A stretch of DNA of 64,000 nt, taken from the NCBI GenBank assembly GCA_963841855.1, contig CAWJEJ010000001.1, positions 930,001 through 994,000 of the forward strand, in the 5' to 3' direction. The notes below the pieces were generated by a model, which was not told where the DNA came from, searched no databases, and was given only the letters and a program-made list of their open reading frames with translations. The DNA comes from CAXBBB01 sp963841855. Its GTDB lineage: Bacteria; Bacteroidota; Rhodothermia; Rhodothermales; BA12. Position 1 is the first letter of the stretch. Every line of letters starts with the position of its first letter. The position numbers and the translations under genes are program-made. Shown here one piece after another: positions 51,688-61,331 of this stretch.

Positions 51688-54600
51688 TCACGCCTGCTCT
51701 CGTCGCAGCGGCACGTCGACGCGGGCGAGCGTTCCCCCCTGGGGATGGGCAGACAGCGCAAACGTGCCTCCCGCTTCCTCGGCTCTGGCCGCCATGTTGC
51801 GCAGGCCGTTGCCGGACAGGCTCGACGGGTCGACTGGCTCCGAACCTGACGCGTACGAGCCGTCGTCGCGGATCGTGAGGACGAACGAGTGCGCGCGGGC
51901 GTCGGCTCGGGCCATGATCCACAGCGCCGAGCAGCGGCTGTGCTTGAGGCTGTTTTGGATCGCCTCCTGGCCGATGCGGAACAGGTGGAGCGCCTGGCTC
52001 GGCCCCAGTGTTTGGGCGTCGTCGGCAGGCGACTCGGCGTCGAGGTCAGCGCCCGGCACGTCGACGTGCAACTCGACGCCTGGGTGGAAGCGCAGCCGCT
52101 CGCGCGTCCAGCGGCGCAGTTGGCGGGCGAACTCGGGCGCTCCTACGCGCTCCTTGCTCAGCGCCCAGATCGTCTCTCGGAGCAGGCCGATGCTGCCGCG
52201 CGCCTCGTCCTGGAGCGAGGCGATGAGTTCGTCCCGGCGCTCGGGCGTGCCCTTCTCGGCGACGAGTTGCGTCAACTCCAGCCCTCGAATCAGACTCGTC
52301 AGGTGGGCGCCGACGTTGTCGTGCAGGTCGCGGCTGATGCGCGTGCGCTCCACGTTGAGACGCTGCTCGACGTGGAGCGCACGCAGTGTCTCCTTGAGCC
52401 GCCGCTGCGACGCGTAGTGGACGCCGTAGATCAGCGCGCTCAGTCCGCTCAGCCCAACCAGCGCGTAGAACCACCGCGTTCCCCACCACGGCGGCGCGAT
52501 GGTGATGGACAGCATCCGCTCGGGCGTGCGCCACAACCCGTCGGCGCTCTCGGCGCTGACGCGCAGCGTGTAGTCACCCGGTCGCAGGTCGGTGTAGGCG
52601 ACGGTGGGCTGGTCGCTGACGACATCCGTGGGATCGACGCCGCCGAGCCGATGGCGGAAGCGGACGCGCTCGGCTCCGGCGAACAGGGGCGCGGCCAGGT
52701 GGAGCGTCACGAAATTGGCGTCGTGGTCCAACCGGAGCGCATCGCCTGCATAGCGCTCGGCTTCGAGCGGCACGTCGAAGATGTCGACGCCGGTGACGAA
52801 CAGGCCGGACGGCTCGGGTGGGCGAGCCACGCGCAGCGGCTCGAACGCGCTGACACCTGCCGGTCCACCGACGTAGAGCGTCGTGTCGGCGGCCAGAAAG
52901 GCGCCTGTGTTGAACTCGTCGGACTGAATGCCGTCGCGCTGCGTGAACGTGCGGACGATTGCGGTGGCAGGATCGAGGCGTGCCAGTCCGGCATTGGTCG
53001 GGACCCAGCGCGCGCCGTCGGGCGAGGGTAGCGCCGTGTAGGTATAGTCGTTGGGCAGCCCGGTCGTGACGTCGTAGTAGCGGACCGTCGCCGAGTCGGG
53101 GTGGAAACGGACGATGCCACCGCCGTACGTCGCCACCCAGAGCGTCCCGTTGGCCTCGCGGTCGACGTAGCGCAGGTCGGGGTGAGGCAGGGCGTCGCCG
53201 ATGAGCAGAGGCGTCGCGTCGAGCACGCCCGCGCGCAGGTCGAGCCGGTACAACCCACCATAGGCCGCCGCTAAAACGGACGAATCCGAGAGCGCGTGGA
53301 CGTGCCGCACCAGTCCGGGAGCGGGCCACGTCGCGCGCGCGCCGCCGTCGCCCCGCGCCAGTCCGGGTCCCGAAGCGATCCGGTCGACGCCCGTTTCGTG
53401 TCCCAGCCACAAGGCGCCGCCCGCCGACTGGGCAACCGAGTAGAGGTGAGGCGGCGAGGCACGGTCTACGGTCGTCGCGACGCGCCGGACGCCGTTTCGG
53501 TCGCTCCGGCACAGGCCCGCGCCGCTGCCGATCCACAGCCCGTCCGCGTCTGGCAGCAGGTGCCATGCCGGTCCGAGGCAGGCGCCCAGATCGACAGAAC
53601 GCGCTCGTTTGGCTCCCGCCTCTAAACGGTCGACATGTTCTCCTCCCCCGACGAACACGTCTCCGGATTGCGGGTCGCGCCCGATGCTGAGTACGAACTC
53701 GCTGCTCAGCCCAGCCGTCTCCTGGTTGATCGTGCGGAACGGAGACGGCGGGTCGATACGGTAGAGGCCGTCGCCCCACGTCGCGATCCAGAGCGTACCG
53801 TCGCGCGTGCGCAGAGGAGGCGCAAGCGAACCGCCGCGCATCGTCGTCAACTGGGAAGGACTTCCGGGAGCCGCACCGATCTCGACGCGCCGCCGGGCGC
53901 CGCCAGCCGAATGAACAGTATAGCCATTCGAATCCGAGACCCACACGTCGGCTCCCACACGCCGCGCGCGAGGAGCTACGGCTCGGTCTCGGCGGACGTT
54001 CGACGTGGCGGCGGTCTGGTTTCCATCGGAGTCCAAAACGAAGATGCCGGTTTCGGTCGAAACCCACAGCGCTCCGTCACCGGCTTCGGCCAACTCGAAC
54101 GTGACGGACTGCGCGCCGCCTCCGAGCAGGACGCGGCGCGCGCCTCCCGACTCGGACGAAGGATCAAGGATCAGAAGCCCGTCTTCGGTCGCTGCCCACA
54201 GGCCGCCGGAGCGGTGGATCAGCATGTTGGCGACGCCTCCTCCGGGCGCGCGAAGACGAGCGTAGCGCGTCGTACCATCTGGCTCCCAGCGCGCAACGCC
54301 AACGGAGCCGTCGTACGTGGCTACGTAGAGACCGCCGTCCGGGCCGGTCGCGACGGCCTGGACGTGTTGGTCGGAAAGCACGCTGGGCGACGTGCACGCG
54401 AAGCGGTCGCTGGCAAACTGGTAGCGGCAGGCGCCTCCGCCACGCGTGCCGACGAAGAATCCATCGTCGGCCCCAGCGAAGCCGTGGATCAGGCCGTCGC
54501 TCAGGCCTGTCCGCTCGCCTGCGGGATAGCGCGTGAACGTGCGACCGTCGTAGCGGGCCAGCCCGTCGAGCGTGCCGATCCACAGGAAGCCGCGCGCGTC

Positions 54601-54774
54601 CTCGAACACGCTGGTGATCGTGTTGTGAGGCAGCCCATCGGCCGTCGTCATACGCGTGAACGAGCGGCGCTCGACATCCGCCTCCCTGGTCTGAGGTGCG
54701 GATTGTGCCGAAACGGGAAGGGCGGCCAGTAGGACGACTGCCAGTAGCAACGTGTGGCGGAACGCGCAGGTCAT
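51688..54774 (-). CDS. Reg_prop two-propeller sensor histidine kinase
   Basis: The 1028-aa product has a signal peptide (1-24). Repeats of the Reg_prop type (DGLPHNTITSVFEDARGFLW, GLARYDGRTF) build two seven-blade beta-propellers (about 35-690). A Y_Y_Y domain (about 690-765) and one transmembrane helix (about 775-795) follow. A HisKA_3 DHp contains H818 in ISRDLHDNVGAHLTSL, and a HATPase (GLRNMAARAEEAGG) ends the protein. It senses an extracytoplasmic ligand, in related hybrids often an oligosaccharide. It lacks the fused response regulator of Bacteroides hybrid systems, and its NarL-type partner is not adjacent. Confidence 0.92.
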   Translation of the reverse strand: MTCAFRHTLLLAVVLLAALPVSAQSAPQTREADVERRSFTRMTTADGLPHNTITSVFEDARGFLWIGTLDGLARYDGRTFTRYPAGERTGLSDGLIHGFAGADDGFFVGTRGGGACRYQFASDRFACTSPSVLSDQHVQAVATGPDGGLYVATYDGSVGVARWEPDGTTRYARLRAPGGGVANMLIHRSGGLWAATEDGLLILDPSSESGGARRVLLGGGAQSVTFELAEAGDGALWVSTETGIFVLDSDGNQTAATSNVRRDRAVAPRARRVGADVWVSDSNGYTVHSAGGARRRVEIGAAPGSPSQLTTMRGGSLAPPLRTRDGTLWIATWGDGLYRIDPPSPFRTINQETAGLSSEFVLSIGRDPQSGDVFVGGGEHVDRLEAGAKRARSVDLGACLGPAWHLLPDADGLWIGSGAGLCRSDRNGVRRVATTVDRASPPHLYSVAQSAGGALWLGHETGVDRIASGPGLARGDGGARATWPAPGLVRHVHALSDSSVLAAAYGGLYRLDLRAGVLDATPLLIGDALPHPDLRYVDREANGTLWVATYGGGIVRFHPDSATVRYYDVTTGLPNDYTYTALPSPDGARWVPTNAGLARLDPATAIVRTFTQRDGIQSDEFNTGAFLAADTTLYVGGPAGVSAFEPLRVARPPEPSGLFVTGVDIFDVPLEAERYAGDALRLDHDANFVTLHLAAPLFAGAERVRFRHRLGGVDPTDVVSDQPTVAYTDLRPGDYTLRVSAESADGLWRTPERMLSITIAPPWWGTRWFYALVGLSGLSALIYGVHYASQRRLKETLRALHVEQRLNVERTRISRDLHDNVGAHLTSLIRGLELTQLVAEKGTPERRDELIASLQDEARGSIGLLRETIWALSKERVGAPEFARQLRRWTRERLRFHPGVELHVDVPGADLDAESPADDAQTLGPSQALHLFRIGQEAIQNSLKHSRCSALWIMARADARAHSFVLTIRDDGSYASGSEPVDPSSLSGNGLRNMAARAEEAGGTFALSAHPQGGTLARVDVPLRREQA

Positions 54775-55021
54775 GCACGCAATCTAAATGTCAGACCATC
54801 CCAATCACTCATTCGTGCGGTTGGGGGCGCTCTTTTTGCTCTGCCACGCCCGATTTCTGCTCCGTACGCGTCGCGCTTCGGGACAGAAACTGGACTGGCA
54901 TGGAGCTTGCGGAACGTATGAATCGACGCGCCCGACTTCTACCGGGCCTCGGCCGCAGCCTCTCTCCGCTCGTTCGAGGCGGCTCGCAGCCACGCGTCTT
55001 CCTCCGACCACTTCGTCGCCC

Positions 55022-56245
55022 ATGCCGTCCGCCCTCTTCCTCTCGCCCCACCTCAACGACGCCGCTCTCTCTTGCGGAGGATTGGCCGCACGGCTGAGCG
55101 CTCAGGGTTGGCGCGTCACGTTCGCTACGCTCTTCACCGCCTCGGTGCCCAATCCGCAGGGATTTGCGCTCCACGAGCAGACGAGCAAAGGCGTCCCACC
55201 GCACGTCGACTACATGGCGCTGCGCAGGCGAGAAGACGTAGAGGCGGCCCGTCACCTGTCCGTCTCTCGCGTGGTGCACTTGCCGCTGCCCGACGCTTCG
55301 CATCGTGGCTATGCCGGTCCCGAAGCGCTGCTGGGCGGCATCTTGCCCTATGACGAGATCGACCAGCCGCTCGCCGACCACCTGCGCCGCCTCGCTGAGG
55401 AGGAGCGCCCCGATCTGATCCTGGCTCCCCAGGCCGTCGGTGGCCACGTCGACAGCAGGATGGTGCTTCGAGCCGTCCGCCAGGCTCGGCTTCCCAGCGT
55501 CCACGCGTTCTGGCGCGACGTGCCCTTCGTGATGCGGCGCGGCGCGGCACCCGCGCAGGAGATGCCCGACGCGCCATGGGAGGTCGCCGTCGAGGTGACG
55601 GACTTTCTGCGCCAGCGCGTGCAGGCCTGTTCTGCGTACCGCTCGCAGCTGGGCCATCTGTTCGGAGGAGAAGCCCGAATGGCCGAGACGATCGTGGGAT
55701 TCGCGCGCCACGAAGCCGCCATCGCCAACCTATCAGGGCGCGCCGTAGAGGTCGTCGCCTGCGCGTCCAAGTCGGACGCCGAGTTCGTTCAGCGGGCCGT
55801 AACGCAGAGCGGAGAAGGCGGACAACCGGCCCACTCGGCGCCGCGCACTCCTCAGCCGTTCTCGCCCAACGGAGCGCCCCGCGACGCACCGCGCGCGCCC
55901 ATGGCTCCGGCGCCCGCCACTCCTCGACGCGACCTGGCAGGCTATGGCGCTCCTCCGAGCCGCCCGATGCAGCCGCAGCCCCGCTACCAGGGCGACGGTC
56001 ACGCCTTCGGAGCGCTCACACTTTCTCCCGTCGCGGCGCGCGCCGCTGCTCCCCTCAGAACGGACGGTTTGCATCGCACCACGGCCGCTCCGTCGGGAGA
56101 CGGTCACCGCCGCGACGTGCCTATGGTCAGTGTCGCCCGCCCGATCGCGCTTCCGATCCACTCGGGACTGCACGACACCAGTCGCCCGCGCGCGCTTCCC
56201 GATTTCGCGCGCCTGCCGCAGAGCCGCCTCCCAACCGCGGCGTAG
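55022..56245 (+). CDS. PIG-L family deacetylase with disordered C-terminal tail
   Basis: The 407-aa product has a LmbE-like fold at about 1-265. The usual metal-binding HxDD reads SPHLNDAALSCGG here (Asn for the first Asp); the downstream GGHVDSR supplies the third ligand. PIG-L enzymes remove acetyl groups from N-acetylglucosamine-type sugars. Residues about 270-407 are Pro/Arg/Ala-rich and probably disordered. Met at 55022 starts the conserved strand; the longer frame upstream is unlikely. Substrate unknown. Confidence 0.85.
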   Translation: MPSALFLSPHLNDAALSCGGLAARLSAQGWRVTFATLFTASVPNPQGFALHEQTSKGVPPHVDYMALRRREDVEAARHLSVSRVVHLPLPDASHRGYAGPEALLGGILPYDEIDQPLADHLRRLAEEERPDLILAPQAVGGHVDSRMVLRAVRQARLPSVHAFWRDVPFVMRRGAAPAQEMPDAPWEVAVEVTDFLRQRVQACSAYRSQLGHLFGGEARMAETIVGFARHEAAIANLSGRAVEVVACASKSDAEFVQRAVTQSGEGGQPAHSAPRTPQPFSPNGAPRDAPRAPMAPAPATPRRDLAGYGAPPSRPMQPQPRYQGDGHAFGALTLSPVAARAAAPLRTDGLHRTTAAPSGDGHRRDVPMVSVARPIALPIHSGLHDTSRPRALPDFARLPQSRLPTAA

Positions 56246-56246
56246 C

Positions 56247-56662
56247 CTGAGCATCGCCGACGATCGGGCGAGGTTTGAGCGAGTCTGCTCTTGCTTGCGC
56301 TTCGCGCTGCTCTCTGCGTGCACCTCGTCCGGCTCTCCCACCTCTGACGAAGCCGTTGGCGCCGCCGCTCCGATCGTCACCGCCGATTCGCTCGTCGGCG
56401 AGCCGGTGGAAGAACGTCCGCGCCGTCCGGGACCGAGCCCGCGCGTTCGTATGCGATGCGCGACTGCGCGGACGGGCGCCACACGATCTCCCCTATTCGA
56501 GCTATGAAGTCGAAGGCGGTTTCGAGACCGAGTACGTCGGCGACGGGCTGTACAGCGAGCGTCGTGTCGGCGTTCGTTCTCGCTTGCGGAGCGCACGGCA
56601 ACGCGTGCTTCGTCCCGCTCCTGGTCGATCTGGAGACGAGCGAGACCTACGGATTCGACTAG
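56247..56662 (+). pseudogene. Decayed lipoprotein gene, several frameshifts
   Basis: One frame gives a signal-like CLRFALLSACTSSGSPTSD. A second contains SSYEVEGGFETEYVGDGLYS. A third gives SAFVLACGAHGNACFVPLLV and DLETSETYGFD, ending in TAG at 56660-56662. At least two indels separate them. The stop codon coincides with the terminal CTAG of the MITE copy B. Family unknown. Confidence 0.55.
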
Positions 56663-56824
56663 GCAACGTCGACAACTGCGCTTGGCTCGCTTCTGCGGCG
56701 CGCTTGAACGCTCCGCCGTGTTGCTATGCATCGCCGATGCTCGCATCGGCTGCTTCGAGCGCCTTGCCGAGCGACCAATCGCACGCGCAGCCGCTTCGCC
56801 TCGGCTAACGTCAACGTTGCCTAG
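56659..56824 (-). mobile_element. MITE-like 166-bp element, copy B
   Basis: Same length as copy A but inverted. Ends are CTAGGCAACGTCGACA and, inverted, CTAGGCAACGTTGACG. The centre GCCGATGCTCGCATCGGC is a near-palindrome. It differs from copy A by scattered substitutions without indels. Its left CTAG supplies the TAG stop of the decayed gene to the left. Confidence 0.85.
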
Positions 56825-57189
56825 TTGGTCGCCGATACGTCGTTGGTGGCCGATACGTCGCGGGCGCTCTCTCCACTGCTCCACCGAGCCTGGACGCCCG
56901 AACTGGTACTACGATTGGAGACAGACGAGGCCGACCCCGACCAGATCGTGTGCAGCTTCAACGGAGGCGCCGAGTTCAGAACTATGCATCCAACCGCTGC
57001 GCCCGCTCATCGTCTCCATCGCTCGCCTCGAGGCGCTTTTCTACGCTGCCGGTTTGCTCCGCATTGTCCTGCCCTACAGCGCCGCGCCGGACGTTTGGAG
57101 AATTGACGGCTCAGTCGGCCGCGCCCGCCATCAACCGAAACGCGCGCCCGTGGAGCCGTTACTTTGCCTTCTCACTCATCCGACTCGTC
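56825..57189. other. Degenerate sequence upstream of the phytase-like gene
   Basis: There are 365 bp. A direct repeat GTCGCCGATACGTCG / GTGGCCGATACGTCG occurs at about 56828-56857. Two plus-strand frames give protein-like pieces (LSPLLHRAWTPELVLRLETD; PLRPLIVSIARLEALFYAAG) that do not join. This looks like a decayed gene interrupted by frameshifts. Confidence 0.45.
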
Positions 57190-58485
57190 ATGCCGCGCCT
57201 CTTCTCGATCCTGCTTATGGCCACGCTCTCGGCCTGCGGCAGCCTGCCTTCGGCTCCGACGAGTGCCACGTCCGCCGCTCAGGCGCCTACCTGGACGCTC
57301 GCCTCACGCGACGAAGACCTGGGCACGCGCACGTTCCTTCTCGACTGGACCGACGAACCCATAGCCTTCGTCGACACGCTCGCCGTCTATCTGGGCGGAT
57401 TTTCGGGCATGGACGTGATGGAAGACGGCTCGCTGATCCTGCTGACCGACCGAGGCCCCAACGTCGACGCGTCGGCGCGGGCAGGTGGGCCGGCCAAGCT
57501 GTTCGCCGACCCGCTCTACACGCCGCGCCTGGTCAGCCTGGCCTTCCAGGGCGACGATGGGCTGACCGAGCGAGGGTCGGGCACGTTGCGCACGCCGGAT
57601 AACCGCGCCGCGTCGGGCCTGCCGCCGGATCTGAACACGCGCGTCGAAGCCGAGGCGGCGCTGGGGCCGACGTTCGCCGCCCTTCCACCCGATCCGTGGG
57701 GCATCGACGCCGAAGGGATCGCCGTAGTCGGTCCCGACATGTGGATCGCCGACGAGTATCGGCCGTCGCTGTGGCGCGTGAGCAGGGAGGACGGCACCGT
57801 CCGCGAGCGCTTCACGCCGACGCCCAGCGACGCGCTCGACCGTGCCCTGCCCAGCCTGCTCGGCGGACGGACGCCCAACCGCGGGTTCGAGGGTGTCGCC
57901 TGGGTCGGCGGCCACATCTACGCGGCACTGCAGAGCCCGATGCAGACCCAAGACGGAGCCGCCGCCACGCCGTTCGTCCGCATCGTGCGCCTGGATCCGC
58001 TCAGCGGCCAAGCCGATGTGCTGACGTACGCGCTCGACGGAGCCGCCGGAAAGATCGGAGACTTGGCCGCCGGCCCCGACGGGCGCCTTCTGGTGCTCGA
58101 ACACGGTCCCGGTGCGACGCCGTCGGGCGAGGCGATGACCGGACCCAACGACGGATGGTCAGCCCACGTCTACGCCGTCAATGTGGCGGGCGCGGTTGCG
58201 CTGGCAGCCGACCAGACGCCCGAGCGCTTCGTCTCCGAGCGCGACGCCGAGCGTGCGGGCGTGCCGTTTCTGGCCAAGACGCACGTACTCGACCTGGAGC
58301 AGTTCGGCTGGCCAAACGCGCAGCGCAAACCCGAGGGATTGGCCGTCCTGCGCGGCGAGCGACTCGCCATCGTTTCGGACAACGACTACGGCCTCGATGC
58401 GCCTGCTCTCGACGGAATCGCCGTCCCGACAGGCCTGTCGACGCTGCTGATGGTGTTCGACGGTGTCGACCTGCGCGCGCGCTAG
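57190..58485 (+). CDS. Esterase-like phytase-domain lipoprotein
   Basis: The 431-aa product has lipobox LSAC (about residue 16). The body matches the phytase-like (esterase-like activity of phytase) propeller domain: GGFSGMDVMEDGSLILLTDR, DAEGIAVVGPDMWIADEYRP, RGFEGVAWVGGHIYAALQSP, RIVRLDP, KPEGLAVLRGERLAIVSDND with clustered acidic metal-site residues. Probable periplasmic or surface phosphoesterase/esterase; substrate unknown. Start ATG 57190. Its stop overlaps the convergent gene by 4 bp. Confidence 0.88.
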   Translation: MPRLFSILLMATLSACGSLPSAPTSATSAAQAPTWTLASRDEDLGTRTFLLDWTDEPIAFVDTLAVYLGGFSGMDVMEDGSLILLTDRGPNVDASARAGGPAKLFADPLYTPRLVSLAFQGDDGLTERGSGTLRTPDNRAASGLPPDLNTRVEAEAALGPTFAALPPDPWGIDAEGIAVVGPDMWIADEYRPSLWRVSREDGTVRERFTPTPSDALDRALPSLLGGRTPNRGFEGVAWVGGHIYAALQSPMQTQDGAAATPFVRIVRLDPLSGQADVLTYALDGAAGKIGDLAAGPDGRLLVLEHGPGATPSGEAMTGPNDGWSAHVYAVNVAGAVALAADQTPERFVSERDAERAGVPFLAKTHVLDLEQFGWPNAQRKPEGLAVLRGERLAIVSDNDYGLDAPALDGIAVPTGLSTLLMVFDGVDLRAR

Positions 58486-58838
58486 GCTGACGGAAGATCG
58501 TCGCCGTAGCGCGCCGACTGGTACATTCGCCATCCGCGCACTCCGGCAATCGTCTGACCGGCCCCCGTCACCGTCATCACGATGGCGAGGATGCCGGGCA
58601 GTAGAAGCAGCCCGAGCACCAGAACAATGGGGCCGGCGACGAGCGAGGTTTTGATTGCCTTAACCGTCTTCTGCACGTCCTCGACGATTTTGCCCGCCTC
58701 CAGCCGGCTCATGCCTTCGCTCTCCATCATCTGGTTGCGCACCGCTAGCGGCGCCGTTCCGCTGCGCAGACTGGTCGCGACCGAGTCGAAGCGTTTGGGT
58801 TTTCCTGTAGAGTAGAGTCCGACGAGCGATTCGAGCAT
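58482..58838 (-). CDS. Small membrane protein, unknown
   Basis: The 118-aa product has a soluble N-terminal half (MLESLVGLYSTGKPKRFDSV ... GMSRLEAGKIVEDVQKTVKA) and two adjacent hydrophobic segments (TSLVAGPIVLVLGLLLLPGI and AIVMTVTGAGQTIAGV). No family recognised. It lies 37 bp downstream of the sigma-54 regulator gene on the same strand, so it may be cotranscribed with it. Confidence 0.6.
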   Translation of the reverse strand: MLESLVGLYSTGKPKRFDSVATSLRSGTAPLAVRNQMMESEGMSRLEAGKIVEDVQKTVKAIKTSLVAGPIVLVLGLLLLPGILAIVMTVTGAGQTIAGVRGWRMYQSARYGDDLPSA

Positions 58839-58875
58839 GGGGGGAGAAGAGAGACGAGTGGGCAAACTGCGCGCG

Positions 58876-60324
58876 TTACGCAGCCACTAGCTCGGCGTCG
58901 TCCTGGCGGTACTTCTTGAGCTTGTTGCGGATCGTGCGCGCGCAGATACCCAGCGCGTCGGCGGCCTGCTGCTGGTTGCCCCCCGACTCGCCCAGCGCCT
59001 GCTCGATCATCGTCCGCTCGACCTCGGCCAGCGTCAGCCGTGTGCCATCGGACGCAATGCCGATGGGGCCGCTGCTCATCGACGATCCCGCTCCCGGCCC
59101 ATCGCTGAAGAAGTTGTTCATCACGTCGCCGGGCTCGACTGTCGGGCGGTCGGCGGCGAGGACGACGCCCCTGTGGACCATGTTTTCGAGTTGCCGCACG
59201 TTTCCGGGCCACTCGAACGCCTGGAAGCGGGCGAGCAGTGCGGGTGCCATCTCTTTTTCGGGCAGGCCGTAGAGGTCGGTGTACTTGGCCGCGAAGTGGT
59301 CGCACAGGCGCGGCACGTCGCTCAGGCGCTCGCGCAGCGGCGGCACGTAGAGCGGGAAGACGGCCAGGCGGTGGTACAAGTCGGCGCGGAAGATGCCGTC
59401 GGCGATGGCGTCCTGCAAGTCGCGGTTGGAGGTTGCCACGACGCGCACATCGACGCGCTGCGGCTCGTTCGATCCCACCTTGGTGAACTCCTGCTCCTGA
59501 AGCACGCGCAGCAGTTTGGCCTGGACCGCCAGGTCGATCTCGGTGATCTCGTCGAGCAGCAGCGTACCGCCGTCGGCCTGCTCGAACGCTCCGGTCATGT
59601 CTTCGATGGCGCCGGTAAATGCGCCCTTGCGATGCCCGAACAGGTGACTCTCGACCAGTTCGCGCGGCAGGTTGGCGCAGTTGAGTGTGACGTAGGGGCC
59701 GTCGGCTCGGTCGCTTTCCTGGTGGATGAGCCGCGACAGGATCTCTTTGCCCGTGCCGCTCTCGCCGTGCACAAACACCGGTGCCCGACTCTGCGCCACG
59801 CGCGGAAGCAGCGCTTTGAGCTGTTGCACGGCCGGATGCTCGCCGATGTACGCCACCCTGCGCGCCTCACCCACCAACTTGGATTTGCCGACGTTCTGCC
59901 GCCGCCGCTTGCCCTTGACCGGAGCCGCATCGGGCAGCGACTTGCCCGGCTCCTCGGCTAGCCGGGTCTGCACGCGTTCGAGCAGCACCTGGGTCGAGAA
60001 CGGCTTGGCGATGTAGTCGACCGCACCGACGCGCATCGCTCCGACGGCGTGCTGCACGTTGGCGTGCGCCGTGATCATGATGACGCGCGTGTCGGGGTAC
60101 GTTTCGCGAATGTGCGCGAGCAGCTCCAGCCCGTCCATGTCCGGCATCTTGAAGTCGGTAATGACCAGATCGAACGTCGTCTCCTTGAGCGCTTCGATCG
60201 CGTCGAACGCCGATGCGCACGTCGTCACCTGAATGCCTTCGCGCGTAAACAGGCGGTCGATGACGCCGTGCAGCAGATGTTCGTCGTCGACGTAGAGGAG
60301 GTGCGGGGCTGGGGCGTCGGGCAT
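58876..60324 (-). CDS. Sigma-54-dependent response regulator (NtrC family)
   Basis: The 482-aa product starts with a receiver domain (1-120, phospho-acceptor D57 in VITDFKMPDMDG, DYIAKPF). The AAA+ domain carries Walker A GESGTGKE, GAFTGA (about residue 233, contacts sigma-54), Walker B GGTLLLDEI and the ATSNRDL sensor. A Fis-type helix-turn-helix (QQQAADALGICARTIRNKLK) ends it. It activates sigma-54 promoters. The histidine kinase just upstream on the same strand is the likely partner. In other phyla such pairs (FlgS/FlgR, FleS/FleR) control flagellar genes; that link is only a guess here. Confidence 0.95.
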   Translation of the reverse strand: MPDAPAPHLLYVDDEHLLHGVIDRLFTREGIQVTTCASAFDAIEALKETTFDLVITDFKMPDMDGLELLAHIRETYPDTRVIMITAHANVQHAVGAMRVGAVDYIAKPFSTQVLLERVQTRLAEEPGKSLPDAAPVKGKRRRQNVGKSKLVGEARRVAYIGEHPAVQQLKALLPRVAQSRAPVFVHGESGTGKEILSRLIHQESDRADGPYVTLNCANLPRELVESHLFGHRKGAFTGAIEDMTGAFEQADGGTLLLDEITEIDLAVQAKLLRVLQEQEFTKVGSNEPQRVDVRVVATSNRDLQDAIADGIFRADLYHRLAVFPLYVPPLRERLSDVPRLCDHFAAKYTDLYGLPEKEMAPALLARFQAFEWPGNVRQLENMVHRGVVLAADRPTVEPGDVMNNFFSDGPGAGSSMSSGPIGIASDGTRLTLAEVERTMIEQALGESGGNQQQAADALGICARTIRNKLKKYRQDDAELVAA

Positions 60325-60497
60325 CGGGGCAAGGTGTGGAGGTGTGACGCCAGACGCACGTGCAAACCGTTTGCCGAGTGGCTCTGAGCGGGTCAGGCAA
60401 GTGGTAAGCCTTTCCGCCCGGAAATGTTTTCCGCATGCTCTCCAACCCACCCCGAAATCAGAGCGCGTCATCCGTCGTTTCGGTCGAAGAATCGCGC

Positions 60498-61169
60498 CTA
60501 TCCAGCGGGAATCGCCAGCCGGAAACACGTGCCGCTGTGCGCGTCTGTCGCGTGCGCCATCAGTGAGCCGCCGTGCGCCTGGGCGATGCGCCGGGCGTAG
60601 GGCAGCCCCAGTCCCAAGTGCCGAGCCTTGGTGGTATAGAACGGCTGGAACAGCGGCTCGGACGGACCGGCCAGGATCCCTGCGTTCCACACGTCGAAGC
60701 AGAGCGCGCCCGCTTGGGGATGAACGTGGAGCAGGACGGTTTCGCAGCAGGCTTCCAGCGCGTTGCGCACGACCGATAGCAGCGCGCGCAGCAGCAGGTC
60801 TTCGTCGGCGTCGAACGTGCCCGGCGCTTCGATGTCGACGACCAATCGGTTGGCGTCGGCCATCAGCCCGGCGATCATCCGCTCGGACAGCGCGTCGGGC
60901 GTCGTGGCGACCAGGACAGGCACCGGGCACGCGGCGACGATGTCCAAGTCGGCGACGACCTGGTCGATGCCTCTGACGCTCTCGAAGATGCGAAACGCCA
61001 GATCGCGCTGATCCGCCGAGCCTAGCGTATCGGTGAGCAGATCGGTGTAGCCTTCGATGGACGAGGTCAGGCTCGACAGGCGGTGCTTGAGCACCTGGGC
61101 CAGCCGCTCCACGTCCGCCTGGGACTGCGGAGCGGCTGGCAGCGGTGCGGAGGCGAGCGGGGCGGACAT
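60498..61169 (-). CDS. Soluble sensor histidine kinase, probable partner of the sigma-54 regulator
   Basis: The 223-aa product has no transmembrane or obvious sensor domain. The DHp region is RLAQVLKHRLSSLTSSIEGY (His in KHRL, unlike the usual HExRNP). A compact HATPase follows: RALLSVVRNALEACCE (N box), FQPFYTTKARHLGLGLPYAR (F and G2 boxes). It lies 173 bp upstream of the response regulator. The atypical H-box and short length are notable. Start ATG 61169. Confidence 0.85.
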   Translation of the reverse strand: MSAPLASAPLPAAPQSQADVERLAQVLKHRLSSLTSSIEGYTDLLTDTLGSADQRDLAFRIFESVRGIDQVVADLDIVAACPVPVLVATTPDALSERMIAGLMADANRLVVDIEAPGTFDADEDLLLRALLSVVRNALEACCETVLLHVHPQAGALCFDVWNAGILAGPSEPLFQPFYTTKARHLGLGLPYARRIAQAHGGSLMAHATDAHSGTCFRLAIPAG

Positions 61170-61331
61170 CAGAGCAGGGGTGAGCAATGAGCGGCGCGGT
61201 TGGTGGGAGATGTTTGCTCCTTTGCCAGAACGGTGCCGCATAGTCCTCCGCGCAATAGGGCACCCAGAGCCGCCCTCTCTCGAGTCCTGCGGAAAAGGGT
61301 GACACGAATGACTTCCGCCGGATGGAACGGC

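Noticed and set aside
54788..55021. N-terminal extension of the PIG-L protein
   Set aside because: The conserved SPHLND strand starts at 55022-55050; the upstream residues are low-complexity and lack a signal peptide.
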